Assembly: GCA_003566375.1 (NCBI GenBank) | Contig: PXDN01000107.1 | Coordinates: 1-42,932, forward strand | Length of the DNA: 42,932 nucleotides | Reading direction: 5' to 3' | Source: Opitutia bacterium | GTDB taxonomy: Bacteria; Verrucomicrobiota; Verrucomicrobiia; Opitutales; T3Sed10-336 | Shown: piece after piece, positions 19,847 to 28,934 of the stretch | Layout of the letters: the number at the start of each line of letters is the position of its first letter | How positions within the stretch are numbered: the stretch's first letter is position 1 | Notes under the pieces: generated by a model | Database searches by the model: none | Told to the model about the DNA's origin: nothing | Seen by the model: the letters and a program-made list of their open reading frames with translations, nothing else | Position numbers and translations under genes: made by a program

Positions 19847-21490
19847 ATGACAGCCTCCATCCGCACCTGGCTTTCCTCCTCACTGGTCCGCCATTTCCCT
19901 TCCACTCCCGCCGGTCGCAACCGCGCTCTGCGGATCGATACCGCCCGCAACGAGCGGTTCAGCTTCCAAGTCGTTTTTCGGTATCCGTCCGGTCCCGACA
20001 AGCCGCTGCCAAATCCGGTGCGGGTTTCCCTGAAAATCTCCCCACCGAAATTCTGGGAGGTTCGCGTCCGCCGGGTCGGTTACGTGCCGGTCCGCCACCG
20101 CAACTGGTTGGCCACGCGGGAGGAGTCCGACGGCTACGATTTGCTGCCCGGCTTTGTCCCCGATCCGCTTTTTGAGGAAACGGAGCTGCTCCTCCCCCCG
20201 GAAGAGACTCACGCTTTTTGGATCAGCGTGAAACCGCGCGGACGGGGGGCGCCCCCGGGGCCGCACACCCTGACCGTGGACTGCCTGGCCGGGGACCGGG
20301 TTCTGCGCACCCACACCGTCAACGTTGAGGTGGCCGATCTGCGCCTGGGCAAGCGAAAGGATTTCCGGGTGACGCACTGGTTTTACTGCGACGCCCTTTT
20401 GGAATTTTACCAGCTGCGGCCCTTTGAGGAACGGTTTTGGGAAATCCTCGAGCGCTACTTGAAGAACCTGGCCGACCACGGTCAGGACACCCTTTACGTG
20501 CCGCTGCTCACCCCGTCGCTCGACGGGATCAAGCGCCCCACCCAGTTGCTCCACGTCACCCCGCGCGGGCGTTCGTGGCGGTTGGGCTGGGACGCGGTCA
20601 AGCGGTTTGTCGAAACCGCCCGGCGGGCCGGCTTCACCCATTTCGAATGGCCGCACCTCTTCACCCAATGGGGCTGCGCCAACGCCGTGGCCGTCTACCG
20701 GGGGCACGGCGAAACGGAGGACCCGTTATGGCCCTTGGACGAATCGGCGGGCTCCCCGGTGTATCGCAAATTTTTGGACACCCTGCTGCCGGAGTTGCAT
20801 GCGTTTCTCCAACGGGAAAAATTGCTCACGCGCTCGTTCTTTCACCTTTCGGACGAACCCCGCCAGGAGCATTTGTCCAATTACCAGGCCGCCCGCGCCA
20901 TGGTGCGGGAGATCGCTCCCTGGATGAAGGTCATGGACGCGCTGTCCGACATCACCTTCGCGCGGGAAAAGGTCACTGACATGCCGGTGGCGGCGGTGAA
21001 TCACATCATGCCGTTTTTGGAGGAAAACCTTCCTTGCTGGGCCTACTACTGTTGCAGCCAGCGCGGCCCCCACCTCAACCGCCTGCTCGACACCCCCCTG
21101 CCCAAAATCCGCATGAACGGCTGGCTCTTCCACCGCTGGCCGCTCGGCGGCTTTTTGCATTGGGGAGCCAACTACTGGTTCCAGCGAAGCTCGCGTTCCC
21201 TGGCCGACCCCTTCACCACCTTGGACGCCGGGTCCTGGCCCAACTGGCCCGCCGGCGACCCGTTTCTCATTTATCCCGGACCGGACGGCCCCATCGACTC
21301 GATCCGCTGGGAAGTTTTTGGCGAAAGCCTGGCGGACATGGCCTTGCTGCAAACGGCGGGAGTGGCCGGAGACGACCCTCTCCTCGCCTCCCTGCGCAGC
21401 TTCGCCGACTTCCCTAAATCCGAAGATTGGATACAGCAGACCCGCCGCCGCCTTTTGCGTGCCCGCCCCGCCAAGTCGGGGAAACGGTGA
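19847..21490 (+). CDS. DUF4091 domain protein, glycoside hydrolase-like
   Basis: A 547-residue protein with a DUF4091 C-terminal domain, a fold found beside or within predicted glycoside hydrolases. An N-terminal beta-rich region (about 1-165) precedes a barrel-like central part with THFEWPHLFTQWG and SFFHLSDEPRQEHLSNYQAA (possible acid pair in DEP). The DUF4091 hallmark follows: GGFLHWGANYWF, DPFLIYPGPDGPIDSIRWEV and ESLADMALLQ. No signal peptide is evident, so a cytoplasmic location is likely, unusual for a glycan hydrolase. The substrate is unknown. The stop is 18 bases from the end of the convergent antiporter operon. Confidence 0.85.
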   Translation: MTASIRTWLSSSLVRHFPSTPAGRNRALRIDTARNERFSFQVVFRYPSGPDKPLPNPVRVSLKISPPKFWEVRVRRVGYVPVRHRNWLATREESDGYDLLPGFVPDPLFEETELLLPPEETHAFWISVKPRGRGAPPGPHTLTVDCLAGDRVLRTHTVNVEVADLRLGKRKDFRVTHWFYCDALLEFYQLRPFEERFWEILERYLKNLADHGQDTLYVPLLTPSLDGIKRPTQLLHVTPRGRSWRLGWDAVKRFVETARRAGFTHFEWPHLFTQWGCANAVAVYRGHGETEDPLWPLDESAGSPVYRKFLDTLLPELHAFLQREKLLTRSFFHLSDEPRQEHLSNYQAARAMVREIAPWMKVMDALSDITFAREKVTDMPVAAVNHIMPFLEENLPCWAYYCCSQRGPHLNRLLDTPLPKIRMNGWLFHRWPLGGFLHWGANYWFQRSSRSLADPFTTLDAGSWPNWPAGDPFLIYPGPDGPIDSIRWEVFGESLADMALLQTAGVAGDDPLLASLRSFADFPKSEDWIQQTRRRLLRARPAKSGKR

Positions 21491-21508
21491 TCCCGCGTTT
21501 GGCAACAT

Positions 21509-23230
21509 TCAAAACAGACTCCATAACAATAACAGCAGCACCACGAGCACGATGGCGGTGACCTCCCGGCGGCGCAAAAAGGCTTCGCTGCGGCTCATTC
21601 CAGTATGAATCTTGGAAAGGAGTCCCCCCCCCTCGACGGAAACCGGATGGTTCGATTTCCGATGAGCGTATTCAGAAGCTGAAAGACCAACGGGACGTAT
21701 CCAACTCGCCAAAGAAGAAACCACTTCACCGGGTGGAATGGATAATACTCCATGATGGCGAGCCCAAGCCTGTAATCCAAGCAACAGCAAGACACCGGCC
21801 ACAACTGGCCAAGCAGCATCAACCCACGCGGCCAAAATGGGTTTCCCTTCGGGTTTGAGCCCAAACCACGCAATCATCAAAGGTGGCACAAGCAAGGCCA
21901 CTGCCACCGATACGGACCAGGGAAGCCATGGCGGCCGGGCGGGGGACGAAGCTTCACCGCCGCAAGTCGTTTCGTTCAATCGTCGGAAAACGAGCACCCC
22001 AAAACGCCCCATCAGCGCCACCGTTCCCACTGCCGAAACACCGAGCAACACCCCAAGTGCCAAAGAAGGCCCCGGAGGCAACACCATGACATATGCGGTT
22101 GACACCGCGGATTTGACTGTCGCTCCAGCGGTCAAAGGGGCTCCGGCAATGGCAAAAGCCGGCAGGGCCAAACCGACCAATAGCCAATGGCGGTGCTGGA
22201 CGGGCGAATGGTTGGATGCCAGCAAAGCGGTTCCGAGAAAAAGAGATCCTTTGGCCAAACCGTGATTACAAGCGTAGTAAAAGACGATTAAAATCACCGT
22301 GGTCCTCAATTCAGGGGCGCTGAAGCCGAGACCAACCACGGATAACATCACTCCCATTTGGCTCACACTGGAATAAGCCAACACCGTTTTCGGTGACTGT
22401 TGCGGTAATCCCAAGACCACCCCGAAAACAGCGGTGGCCATGCCCAAGCCAATCATTGTGGTCCCCCACCCGGCTCCTCCCACAGCCACCGGCAAAAACA
22501 AAATCCACCCGAGGAGACCGGCCTTGATCATGGTTCCGCTCAAAACCGCACTGGCGGGAGCCGGAGCCACCGGATGGGCCAATGGCAGCCAAAAATGCAG
22601 AGGAATAATTCCGGCTTTTACTCCAAAACCAGTTAAAACCAAACCCGTGATCCAGTTTCGATAAGGTGAATCGACAGCGGCCCCTCGCAGGTCGATGATG
22701 GAAAGACTTTCCGCATCAAAGGCGGCCAACAGAAACGCAACCAGAATCATGGCCTCGGCCATCACCGCCAGATAGAGATAGATCCTCCCAGCCCGGCGGG
22801 CTTCCGGGGTGGCTCTCTCCACCACCAGGCCGTAGGCCGAAAAGGTCATCAGGGCAAAAAAACTGTAGAACGTAATCACGTCCATGGCCAGGATCAGACC
22901 AAGGTTGCCGGTCAAAGCCAGGTGCCAAAAGAAGGTGAACCGTCGTTGCCCGCTCTCCACCCTCGCCAATGCGGCCGCCATCCAACCAGCCAAACACCAC
23001 AGCAAGGCGGAGAATGCGAGAAACGGCGCGGTGGTAGGCGTTAAGCCCAGTTGGCTCTCGAGCAAAACCCATTCCAAAACAACCGGCTCCCATCCGGTAT
23101 CCGCCAAAACCGAAAAGACCAAGGCCGGCAAGGGAACAAAGGGCATCAGTTGCCCAGAGACTTTTGGATGGCGAACGGCCAGAGCCGCGGCAAACAAAGG
23201 AAACAGGATCAGGAGGATAATCCACATCAT
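21509..23230 (-). CDS. Mrp/complex I-like antiporter subunit, third member of triad 2
   Basis: Proton-translocating membrane subunit (PF00361-type) and last gene of the operon; 573 residues, about 14-15 membrane helices. It pairs with the gene at 27198-28934: both begin MMW and share TFxALMTFxAYGLV-type and FWLPLAHPVAPxPAS sequences. The helix-7 lysine (FGVKAGIIPLHFWLP), NHGLAKGSLF and APLTAGATVK lysines are retained. The helix-5 glutamate of the family is alanine here (codon 22853-22855). A C-terminal cytoplasmic stretch with many charged residues precedes a final hydrophobic helix. Its ATG overlaps the upstream stop (ATGA). By eye the DNA looks somewhat less GC-rich than its neighbours. Exact role in ion movement is inferred. 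Confidence 0.85.
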   Translation of the reverse strand: MMWIILLILFPLFAAALAVRHPKVSGQLMPFVPLPALVFSVLADTGWEPVVLEWVLLESQLGLTPTTAPFLAFSALLWCLAGWMAAALARVESGQRRFTFFWHLALTGNLGLILAMDVITFYSFFALMTFSAYGLVVERATPEARRAGRIYLYLAVMAEAMILVAFLLAAFDAESLSIIDLRGAAVDSPYRNWITGLVLTGFGVKAGIIPLHFWLPLAHPVAPAPASAVLSGTMIKAGLLGWILFLPVAVGGAGWGTTMIGLGMATAVFGVVLGLPQQSPKTVLAYSSVSQMGVMLSVVGLGFSAPELRTTVILIVFYYACNHGLAKGSLFLGTALLASNHSPVQHRHWLLVGLALPAFAIAGAPLTAGATVKSAVSTAYVMVLPPGPSLALGVLLGVSAVGTVALMGRFGVLVFRRLNETTCGGEASSPARPPWLPWSVSVAVALLVPPLMIAWFGLKPEGKPILAAWVDAAWPVVAGVLLLLGLQAWARHHGVLSIPPGEVVSSLASWIRPVGLSASEYAHRKSNHPVSVEGGGLLSKIHTGMSRSEAFLRRREVTAIVLVVLLLLLWSLF

Positions 23231-24726
23231 TTGGCATAGACCCTTTCCGTGATTTGCACCGCCAAATCAAGCGGACTGAATGGCGAGGCGGCAAAAAGCC
23301 CCACCGCCAGCGACAGTGCGGCCGTTACCAAAGCGGGGATGAGCAACAAGCGTGAGGTTTCGGCAAAACGAGCGACCTTTGCTGGAGCCCAGGGCTTGGC
23401 CGGTTTCCGAAACCACCCAATGTGTAGGATGGGCAGGAAATAGGCCGCGTTCAGCAGGGTGCTGGCCACCAAAACGCCGACCACCCATGTCTGCCCGGCG
23501 GACAGCGCCCCGGTTCCCAGATACCATTTACTTATAAAGCCCGCAGTGGGCGGCACCCCGATCATTCCAAAAGCCGCCACCGTGAAGGCGGCCATGGTCC
23601 ACGGCATTCTCCTCCCCACTCCGGCCAGCTCGTCAATATGGTGAATGCCCAGGGTTTCGGCAAAATTTCCCGCGCAAAAGAAGAGGGTGATTTTCATCAA
23701 ACCCTGGTGCACCAAATGGACCAAGCTCCCAATGGTCGCCACCGGACCGAAAATCGCCACGCCGAGCGCGATGTAGGAAACCTGGCTAATGGTGGAATAA
23801 GCCAGCCGGCGTTTCAAATCCCGCTGCGCGAGCGCGCGCGCCGAACCGTAAAGAATCGTTACCGCCGCCAAAACCGCCAACGGAGTCAACAACCCCGCCT
23901 CATTGGCAAAATGAACGCCGTAGACATCTTGCACCAAACGCAGGATCCCAAACGCCCCCGCCTTGACCACCGCCACGGCATGCAGCAAAGCACTGACCGG
24001 CGCGGGCGCGATCATGGCCACCGGCAACCAACCGTGCAGCGGCACCAGGGCGGCCTTCACCCCGAAAGCCAGCACGAACACGTAAAACAAAATGGTGAGC
24101 TGAACGCCGTTTTCCGCGGCCAATTCCCGGATCACGAGGATGTCACCGAAATCAAACGAGCCGGCCAGCGAGTGCAGCCAAACCACCCCCAGAAACAGGG
24201 CCGCCCCGCCGGGCATGGTGTAAAGCAAATAGGTGCGGCCGGCCGCCAGGGTTTTTTTGGTTCCCCGATGCACGACCAGCGGATAGGTCGTCAGGGTCAA
24301 AAACTCGTAGAAGATGAAAAATGTGATCAAGTTTCCCGCCAGGGCGATGCCGACGCTGGCGGTGACGCACAAACTGAAAAACCCAAAAAACCTTTTCCGG
24401 TTGGGCGACCCTTCCAAGTAGCCGATGGCATAAAGCGTGGTTAAAAACCAAAGCACGCTCGAAAGGGTGAGAAAAAAGAGCGAGAGCAGATCGACCCGCA
24501 GCAGAAAATCGAACCCCGGCAGAATTTGGTAGCGAACGTCGAACGAGTGATCGTGCCACACCACCCCGTAAAAGATGAAGGCGACCAGAGCCAGTTTTAT
24601 CAGGGCCGCGCCGATGTTGACCGCCTCGCGCAACCGCCGCGCCCGTTCGTCGATCAGGAATATAACCAGCCCGGCCACCAGCGAACTGGCGATGACCAAG
24701 ACCGGAAGCCAGCCACCGCCGCTCAC
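23227..24726 (-). CDS. Mrp/complex I-like antiporter subunit (NuoL/MrpA-like), second member of triad 2
   Basis: Proton/cation-translocating membrane subunit, 499 residues, about 14 helices. It is strikingly close to the 500-residue subunit of triad 1, sharing YAIGYLEGSPN, FYEFLTLTTYPLVVHRGT and PLHGWLPVAM. Key ionisable residues are intact: helix-5 Glu (codon 24304-24306), the helix-7 Lys in FGVKAALVPLHGWLP, KAGAFGILR, HQGLMKITLFF and FISKWYLG. The GTG at 24726 is chosen since it overlaps the previous stop as GTGA, and gives the same length as the paralog; the ATG at 24750 would add eight residues. Lacks the long C-terminal extension of true MrpA. Confidence 0.88.
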   Translation of the reverse strand: MSGGGWLPVLVIASSLVAGLVIFLIDERARRLREAVNIGAALIKLALVAFIFYGVVWHDHSFDVRYQILPGFDFLLRVDLLSLFFLTLSSVLWFLTTLYAIGYLEGSPNRKRFFGFFSLCVTASVGIALAGNLITFFIFYEFLTLTTYPLVVHRGTKKTLAAGRTYLLYTMPGGAALFLGVVWLHSLAGSFDFGDILVIRELAAENGVQLTILFYVFVLAFGVKAALVPLHGWLPVAMIAPAPVSALLHAVAVVKAGAFGILRLVQDVYGVHFANEAGLLTPLAVLAAVTILYGSARALAQRDLKRRLAYSTISQVSYIALGVAIFGPVATIGSLVHLVHQGLMKITLFFCAGNFAETLGIHHIDELAGVGRRMPWTMAAFTVAAFGMIGVPPTAGFISKWYLGTGALSAGQTWVVGVLVASTLLNAAYFLPILHIGWFRKPAKPWAPAKVARFAETSRLLLIPALVTAALSLAVGLFAASPFSPLDLAVQITERVYAK

Positions 24727-26177
24727 GGCGCGCCCTCCTCCGGATTCCATTCCATGCGGACTTCATCGGTTTGCCCGAGCAGTTGCATCGGTTCGCTGAC
24801 CCGCAGTCCCATCAGCACGGATGCGGCGGCCAAGGCCAGCACGGTGGCTTCCATCAATACCGGCGGCTTCCTTACCGTGGCGAAGCCGACTTTGGCTTGA
24901 AAGGCGTAAGATAAAATGAGAAACGCGTAGGCCGCGGTGAGCAAACTCCCGGCCAGCAGGACCGGAGCCCACCACCATTGGCCACTCTGCAAGGCCGCGC
25001 TCAGCAAAAGCCATTTCCCAATAAAGCCGCCGCTTGGAGGGAGACCAATCAAACTGACGCAGGCCAGGGTGATCGCCAGCGTTGTCAAAGGCAGGTGCCC
25101 GGCCAACCCGTGCATGTTTCGAAGTTTGTCACTGCCCAACGAATACACAATCACTCCCGCTCCCATCAGCAGCGCGGCCTTGGCGGTGGCGTGGGCCATG
25201 GCTTGGTAAATACCGCCGGTCCACGCGGCGGCGGCCCAGGAAGACCCGGCATACCCGGTGAGCAAAGGTATCAAAATCAAAAGGTACCCCATTTGGCTGA
25301 CGGTGGAATGGGCAATGATCAACTTCAACCTGCGTTCGCGCAGGGCATGGACGGCTCCCCACAAGATACCCGCCGCTCCCAATGCGCCGATGAAAGCGGC
25401 GGCGGCTTGGGTCGCCACGGTTGGCAACAAATCAAACCAAATGCGCACCACGGCAAAAAAAGGTCCCTTGACCACCAACCCCGAAAGCACTGCTCCCGCC
25501 GATCCAACCGCAATGGCGTGCACCGCCGGCAACCAGTAATGCAAAGGAAATACCGCCGCCTTCACCAACAAACCGAACAAAAGCAATACCGCCGCCCAAG
25601 AGGTCATGGCGGAAGGCTCCAGCAATTCCCGCAATTCACCCATGAATAACGTGCCGTAAACGGCATGCAACCAGGCAATCGCAAATAAAAAAAGCAGGCT
25701 GCCGGGCAGGCGGATGAGAAAATAGCGGCGGGCGAGCACCAAGGCCCGGCGGGAACCGGACAACACCACCATCCCCACCGCCGCCCCCCCCACCAATTCC
25801 ACGCCGATGAACATGGCCAGCAAATGCTCCGACAAAAAAATCGTGTTCAACCCGGTTAACAAAACCAGCCATGACGGCCAAAATCCTGGTGGAATCGGGC
25901 CATTGCCATGAGGCTGCCGGTGACCCTTGGCGTGCAGTGCGATCACCAGCCCCGTGCATGTTGTCGTTCCGATGAAAAGCGCGCTGAGACCATCCGCCTT
26001 CAGCAATCCCCACCACGCCATTTCCACCTCCCCGGATCGCAATATGCCTCTCGCCAGCGCGGCCGTGAAAACCGTGTTCGCAACTGTCGCGGCAATGGTT
26101 ATTTCGGCCGCCCGATGCCGCCACAAAACCACGGCCAGCAACCCCATCAACGGCCCCAAAATCAAAGCCGTGATCAT
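24723..26177 (-). CDS. Mrp/complex I-like antiporter subunit (MrpD-like), first member of triad 2
   Basis: Membrane subunit of 484 residues, about 14 helices, related to MrpD/NuoM-N. The helix-5 glutamate (MFIGVELVGGAAVG), helix-7 Lys (LVKAAVFPLHYWLP), HATAKAALLMG and SGGFIGKWLLL lysines are present. It resembles the gene at 30430-31962, most clearly in SLIGLPPSGGF, SGQWWW and GSLLTAxY, but is more diverged than the other triad pairs: the P-P-V-S-A stretch after helix 7 reads AVGSAGAVLSG, losing both prolines. The ATG overlaps the previous stop by one base (TGATG). Confidence 0.86.
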   Translation of the reverse strand: MITALILGPLMGLLAVVLWRHRAAEITIAATVANTVFTAALARGILRSGEVEMAWWGLLKADGLSALFIGTTTCTGLVIALHAKGHRQPHGNGPIPPGFWPSWLVLLTGLNTIFLSEHLLAMFIGVELVGGAAVGMVVLSGSRRALVLARRYFLIRLPGSLLFLFAIAWLHAVYGTLFMGELRELLEPSAMTSWAAVLLLFGLLVKAAVFPLHYWLPAVHAIAVGSAGAVLSGLVVKGPFFAVVRIWFDLLPTVATQAAAAFIGALGAAGILWGAVHALRERRLKLIIAHSTVSQMGYLLILIPLLTGYAGSSWAAAAWTGGIYQAMAHATAKAALLMGAGVIVYSLGSDKLRNMHGLAGHLPLTTLAITLACVSLIGLPPSGGFIGKWLLLSAALQSGQWWWAPVLLAGSLLTAAYAFLILSYAFQAKVGFATVRKPPVLMEATVLALAAASVLMGLRVSEPMQLLGQTDEVRMEWNPEEGAP

Positions 26178-26596
26178 CAGGAGCCATCCTTCCCGCTTCC
26201 CGCATCGCCGTCACCCCGCGCCGCGCCAAACAATTTCCATCCCCAGACGGTCATTACAGCGATCCCCAACCATCCAACCGCGGCAATGGCAACCCCCTCA
26301 GCGTCCCAACGCCAGCCAAGCAACAGAACTATTGCCGCCGCCGCCATGAGATGCACTCCGGCCAAACGCCAACCCAACCGGTTGGCCAGCACCTCCAAAC
26401 CATACCCGGTGACGAACATAACGGAAGCCACCAACCCCACCAACTGTTGCCTCAGGGCGGGATCGGATTCTTGGGGATGGGTTCCCATCGCCCAAGTCCA
26501 TGCCACCGCCAGCACGCCCAGTGATAGCACAGAGGCCAGGCGAAACCCAAGCGGAAAGCTGAAACCGGAATTGGCGTCATTGGTTCGTTCGATCAT
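26177..26596 (-). CDS. Small membrane protein of the antiporter operon, possible diverged MrpC-like subunit
   Basis: A 139-residue protein with about four hydrophobic helices (roughly 14-34, 45-68, 74-92 and 97-118) and a charged, glycine-rich tail. It has no clear family. Its position, directly before the MrpD-like gene of triad 2, equals that of mrpC before triad 1. The pattern GLVASVMFVTGYGLEVLANR followed by another helix is loosely like the GLFAIGLAAVFL helix of mrpC. The MrpC hallmark DPxPxAxVxTxIV is missing. The ATG at 26596 is used; a TTG four codons earlier is possible. The stop overlaps the next start. Confidence 0.65.
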   Translation of the reverse strand: MIERTNDANSGFSFPLGFRLASVLSLGVLAVAWTWAMGTHPQESDPALRQQLVGLVASVMFVTGYGLEVLANRLGWRLAGVHLMAAAAIVLLLGWRWDAEGVAIAAVGWLGIAVMTVWGWKLFGAARGDGDAGSGKDGS

Positions 26597-26687
26597 GGCT
26601 GGTTGCAACCTGTTGTTGAAACAGCCTGCTTACAATATGCCGGCTTGGCAATGAAAGCCGAAGTTCCCAATGCTTTCCGGGAATGAC

Positions 26688-27158
26688 TCAGTGGCAACAG
26701 GTCTTGATCCTGGCCTCGAGTTCCCGCAAGTTGCCCTGCACGTCAAGCGATTGATCCAGAACATGAACGATCAAAGCATCATCGCCTACGGACAACGTGG
26801 CCGTGCCCGGCAGCAGGCTGATGCACCAGGCGAATAATGCTTTCTGGGCCTCGGAGGTGTCGGTCTTGAATTCAGTCACCGCCGGATTCAGTGGCATCGC
26901 CGGGCTGAATGCCCGCCGGGCAACATCCCAGCCACCGATTATGGCGTGGCGCAGGAACCACGGGACGAATGCCAGACAACCAGAGGGCCGTAACCGCCAG
27001 GACCCGCGTGGCAAGACGTAAAGACTGGTGATGGTGGCCAAAATCACTATCGCGGCCACCATTAAAGGTTCATCGAAATCAGCTGCGGAAACAATCGTCC
27101 ACAACAAAGTGAACGCCAATAACCGAAAAGAGATGGTTGCAAGAAATATTTTATTCAT
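26688..27158 (-). CDS. mrpE: Mrp antiporter subunit E
   Basis: Accessory membrane subunit of Mrp-type Na+(Li+)(K+)/H+ antiporters, PF01899 family. The 156 residues are close to the usual length: two or three N-terminal helices, FVPWFLRHAIIGGWDVARRA after them, and a soluble C-terminal part with the family motif SLLPGTATLSVGDDALIVHV and DQSLDVQGNLRELEARI. The ATG at 27158 (MNKIFLATISFR) is preferred to an upstream GTG at 27194. It lies between the two triads, 39 bases after triad 1 ends and 91 bases before the small membrane protein gene begins, the loosest spacing in the operon, so an internal regulatory break is possible here. Confidence 0.9.
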   Translation of the reverse strand: MNKIFLATISFRLLAFTLLWTIVSAADFDEPLMVAAIVILATITSLYVLPRGSWRLRPSGCLAFVPWFLRHAIIGGWDVARRAFSPAMPLNPAVTEFKTDTSEAQKALFAWCISLLPGTATLSVGDDALIVHVLDQSLDVQGNLRELEARIKTCCH

Positions 27159-27197
27159 ACCCTCGATGCCAACAATTCTGCATGCTGCCCTCACCGG

Positions 27198-28934
27198 CTA
27201 ACCGCGCAAAGTGAAAATAAAAATCAACAAGGTGATGAAAAACGCGATGCCAACACTGTTCCAGTGCCCGAGATGGCGCTCGCCACTGTCGGCAAGAAGG
27301 GCGTTTTGTTCGATCCCCAGCAAACGGTGCAGGTTTTTTTCCACGTCAAACACCCTTCCGGCAAGCAAGGGCTGGATGCGGCCCCGCCACGTTCGCAGGA
27401 TTGCGCGGCCCAGCCATTCAAACAGCACCACCCCGTCGCCGGGCGGTATGACGGGTACCTTGCGGGCCGGCTTGGCGCGGCGGGCCCAATGCCAACCGAA
27501 CAACAACCCGGCGCCCAGCAGAATGGGCGCCGCCGCCGCAACAGCTTTTTCCAAATCCAAGGCGACTGGATAATCCGGCAACAGGCGCATGAACCAACCA
27601 CCGGTGCCGACCAGCAGGATACCCAGCAATGACAACCATGCCCCGGTCTGCCATGGCCTGCCGGGAACGGCTTGGGTCTCATGGGGCTTTTGGGCGCAAA
27701 GGTAAAGAAACCTTCCCAGCAAGAGCGTGGTGAAAAACGAGGACGCAACCAGCAGCGCGGGCAACCAGTCCGCCAGTCCGGAAGACGCCAGCGGCACCGC
27801 GTCCTTCAACGCGCCCTTGGTCAGGGCGCCTCCGGTCAACGGCAAACCGGCAATGCTCAACGCGGCCAGCGCCAACCCGGCCATAATCCATGGACGGGCG
27901 CGGATTCCGCCCGCCTGCGCCACCCCCACCCCAAGGAATAAAGCCCCCTTGGCGATACCATGATTCCAAGCATAGAGCGCGAGCGCCGGCAGCAGCCATT
28001 CAACCGGTGCGCCGGCGGCGTGGCAGAGCGCGAAAAACACCGTCAAAACCCCCATCTGGCTAATGCTGGAATAGGCGAGGTTGGTTTTGGCATCGGTTTG
28101 AAAGAGTCCGATGAGGACCGCGCCAAAAGTGGCGGCAAGCCCCAAAACCGCCAGAGGCAAAATCCACCCCGGCGCGCCCCCTTGCAGCACCGGGGAAAAG
28201 TGCAGCCAGCCCAACAAGCCGGCCTTTAACATGGACCCGCTGAGGATGGCGCTGGCGGGAGTCGGTGCCACCGGATGAGCCAGCGGCAACCAGAAATAGA
28301 GAGGCACGATTCCGACCTTCACACCAAAACCGGCTATGGCCAACGCATAAATGGGGGTGCGCCATTCGTCCTGCCAAACCCCCTCCGCCATCTCAGCCAA
28401 GTTGATCGAACCGGAAACCGAAACGGCGGCGTAAATGGCGGCGATCAGCAACAGCTCGCCAAAGATTGCCATGATTAAATAAATCTTCCCGGCGCGCAGC
28501 GCATTTGCGGAACGGCTGTGGATAACCAATCCATAGGCGGCAAAAGTCATCAGGGCAAACAGCGTGTAAAAGCCGGCCGCGTCCTCGGCCAATATCAGAC
28601 CGAGGTTTCCCGCCATCGATAACAGGAAAAAGCACCGGAAAGTGGCCACCCGGGGCTGCCCCGCGAGGTTGCCGGCGGCAAAAAAGCCTCCGGTTGTCCA
28701 GAGCACGGCCGCCAGTGCCAGCAAGATCCGACGGGGGGTATCGAGGCCAAACTCCACCACGAGCAATACGCCGTCAAAAGACTGCGGGCCCGGCGCGACC
28801 CAGCCAAAACCGAGCGCCAGCGCGGGCAAGCCCGCGCCCCCGCAAAGCAACGCGGTCACCCAGGGGCTCTCCGGCCGCCAGCGCGAAAAACCGGCCAGCA
28901 GCATGGGCAGCAATATGACCGAAACCCACATCAT
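27198..28934 (-). CDS. Mrp/complex I-like antiporter subunit, third member of triad 1
   Basis: Large membrane subunit of 578 residues with about 14-15 helices, ending in a charged segment (EKNLHRLLGIEQNALLADSG) and a last hydrophobic helix. It is paralogous to the last gene of the operon. The helix-7 lysine (FGVKVGIVPLYFWLPLAHP), LKAGLLGW, NHGIAKGALFLG and LPLTGGALTKG lysines are present. The usual helix-5 glutamate is alanine (codon 28554-28556, in LFALMTFAAYGL), and the PLH histidine is tyrosine. The start ATG at 28934 overlaps the previous stop (ATGA), immediately followed by a second ATG, as in its paralog. Confidence 0.86.
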   Translation of the reverse strand: MMWVSVILLPMLLAGFSRWRPESPWVTALLCGGAGLPALALGFGWVAPGPQSFDGVLLVVEFGLDTPRRILLALAAVLWTTGGFFAAGNLAGQPRVATFRCFFLLSMAGNLGLILAEDAAGFYTLFALMTFAAYGLVIHSRSANALRAGKIYLIMAIFGELLLIAAIYAAVSVSGSINLAEMAEGVWQDEWRTPIYALAIAGFGVKVGIVPLYFWLPLAHPVAPTPASAILSGSMLKAGLLGWLHFSPVLQGGAPGWILPLAVLGLAATFGAVLIGLFQTDAKTNLAYSSISQMGVLTVFFALCHAAGAPVEWLLPALALYAWNHGIAKGALFLGVGVAQAGGIRARPWIMAGLALAALSIAGLPLTGGALTKGALKDAVPLASSGLADWLPALLVASSFFTTLLLGRFLYLCAQKPHETQAVPGRPWQTGAWLSLLGILLVGTGGWFMRLLPDYPVALDLEKAVAAAAPILLGAGLLFGWHWARRAKPARKVPVIPPGDGVVLFEWLGRAILRTWRGRIQPLLAGRVFDVEKNLHRLLGIEQNALLADSGERHLGHWNSVGIAFFITLLIFIFTLRG

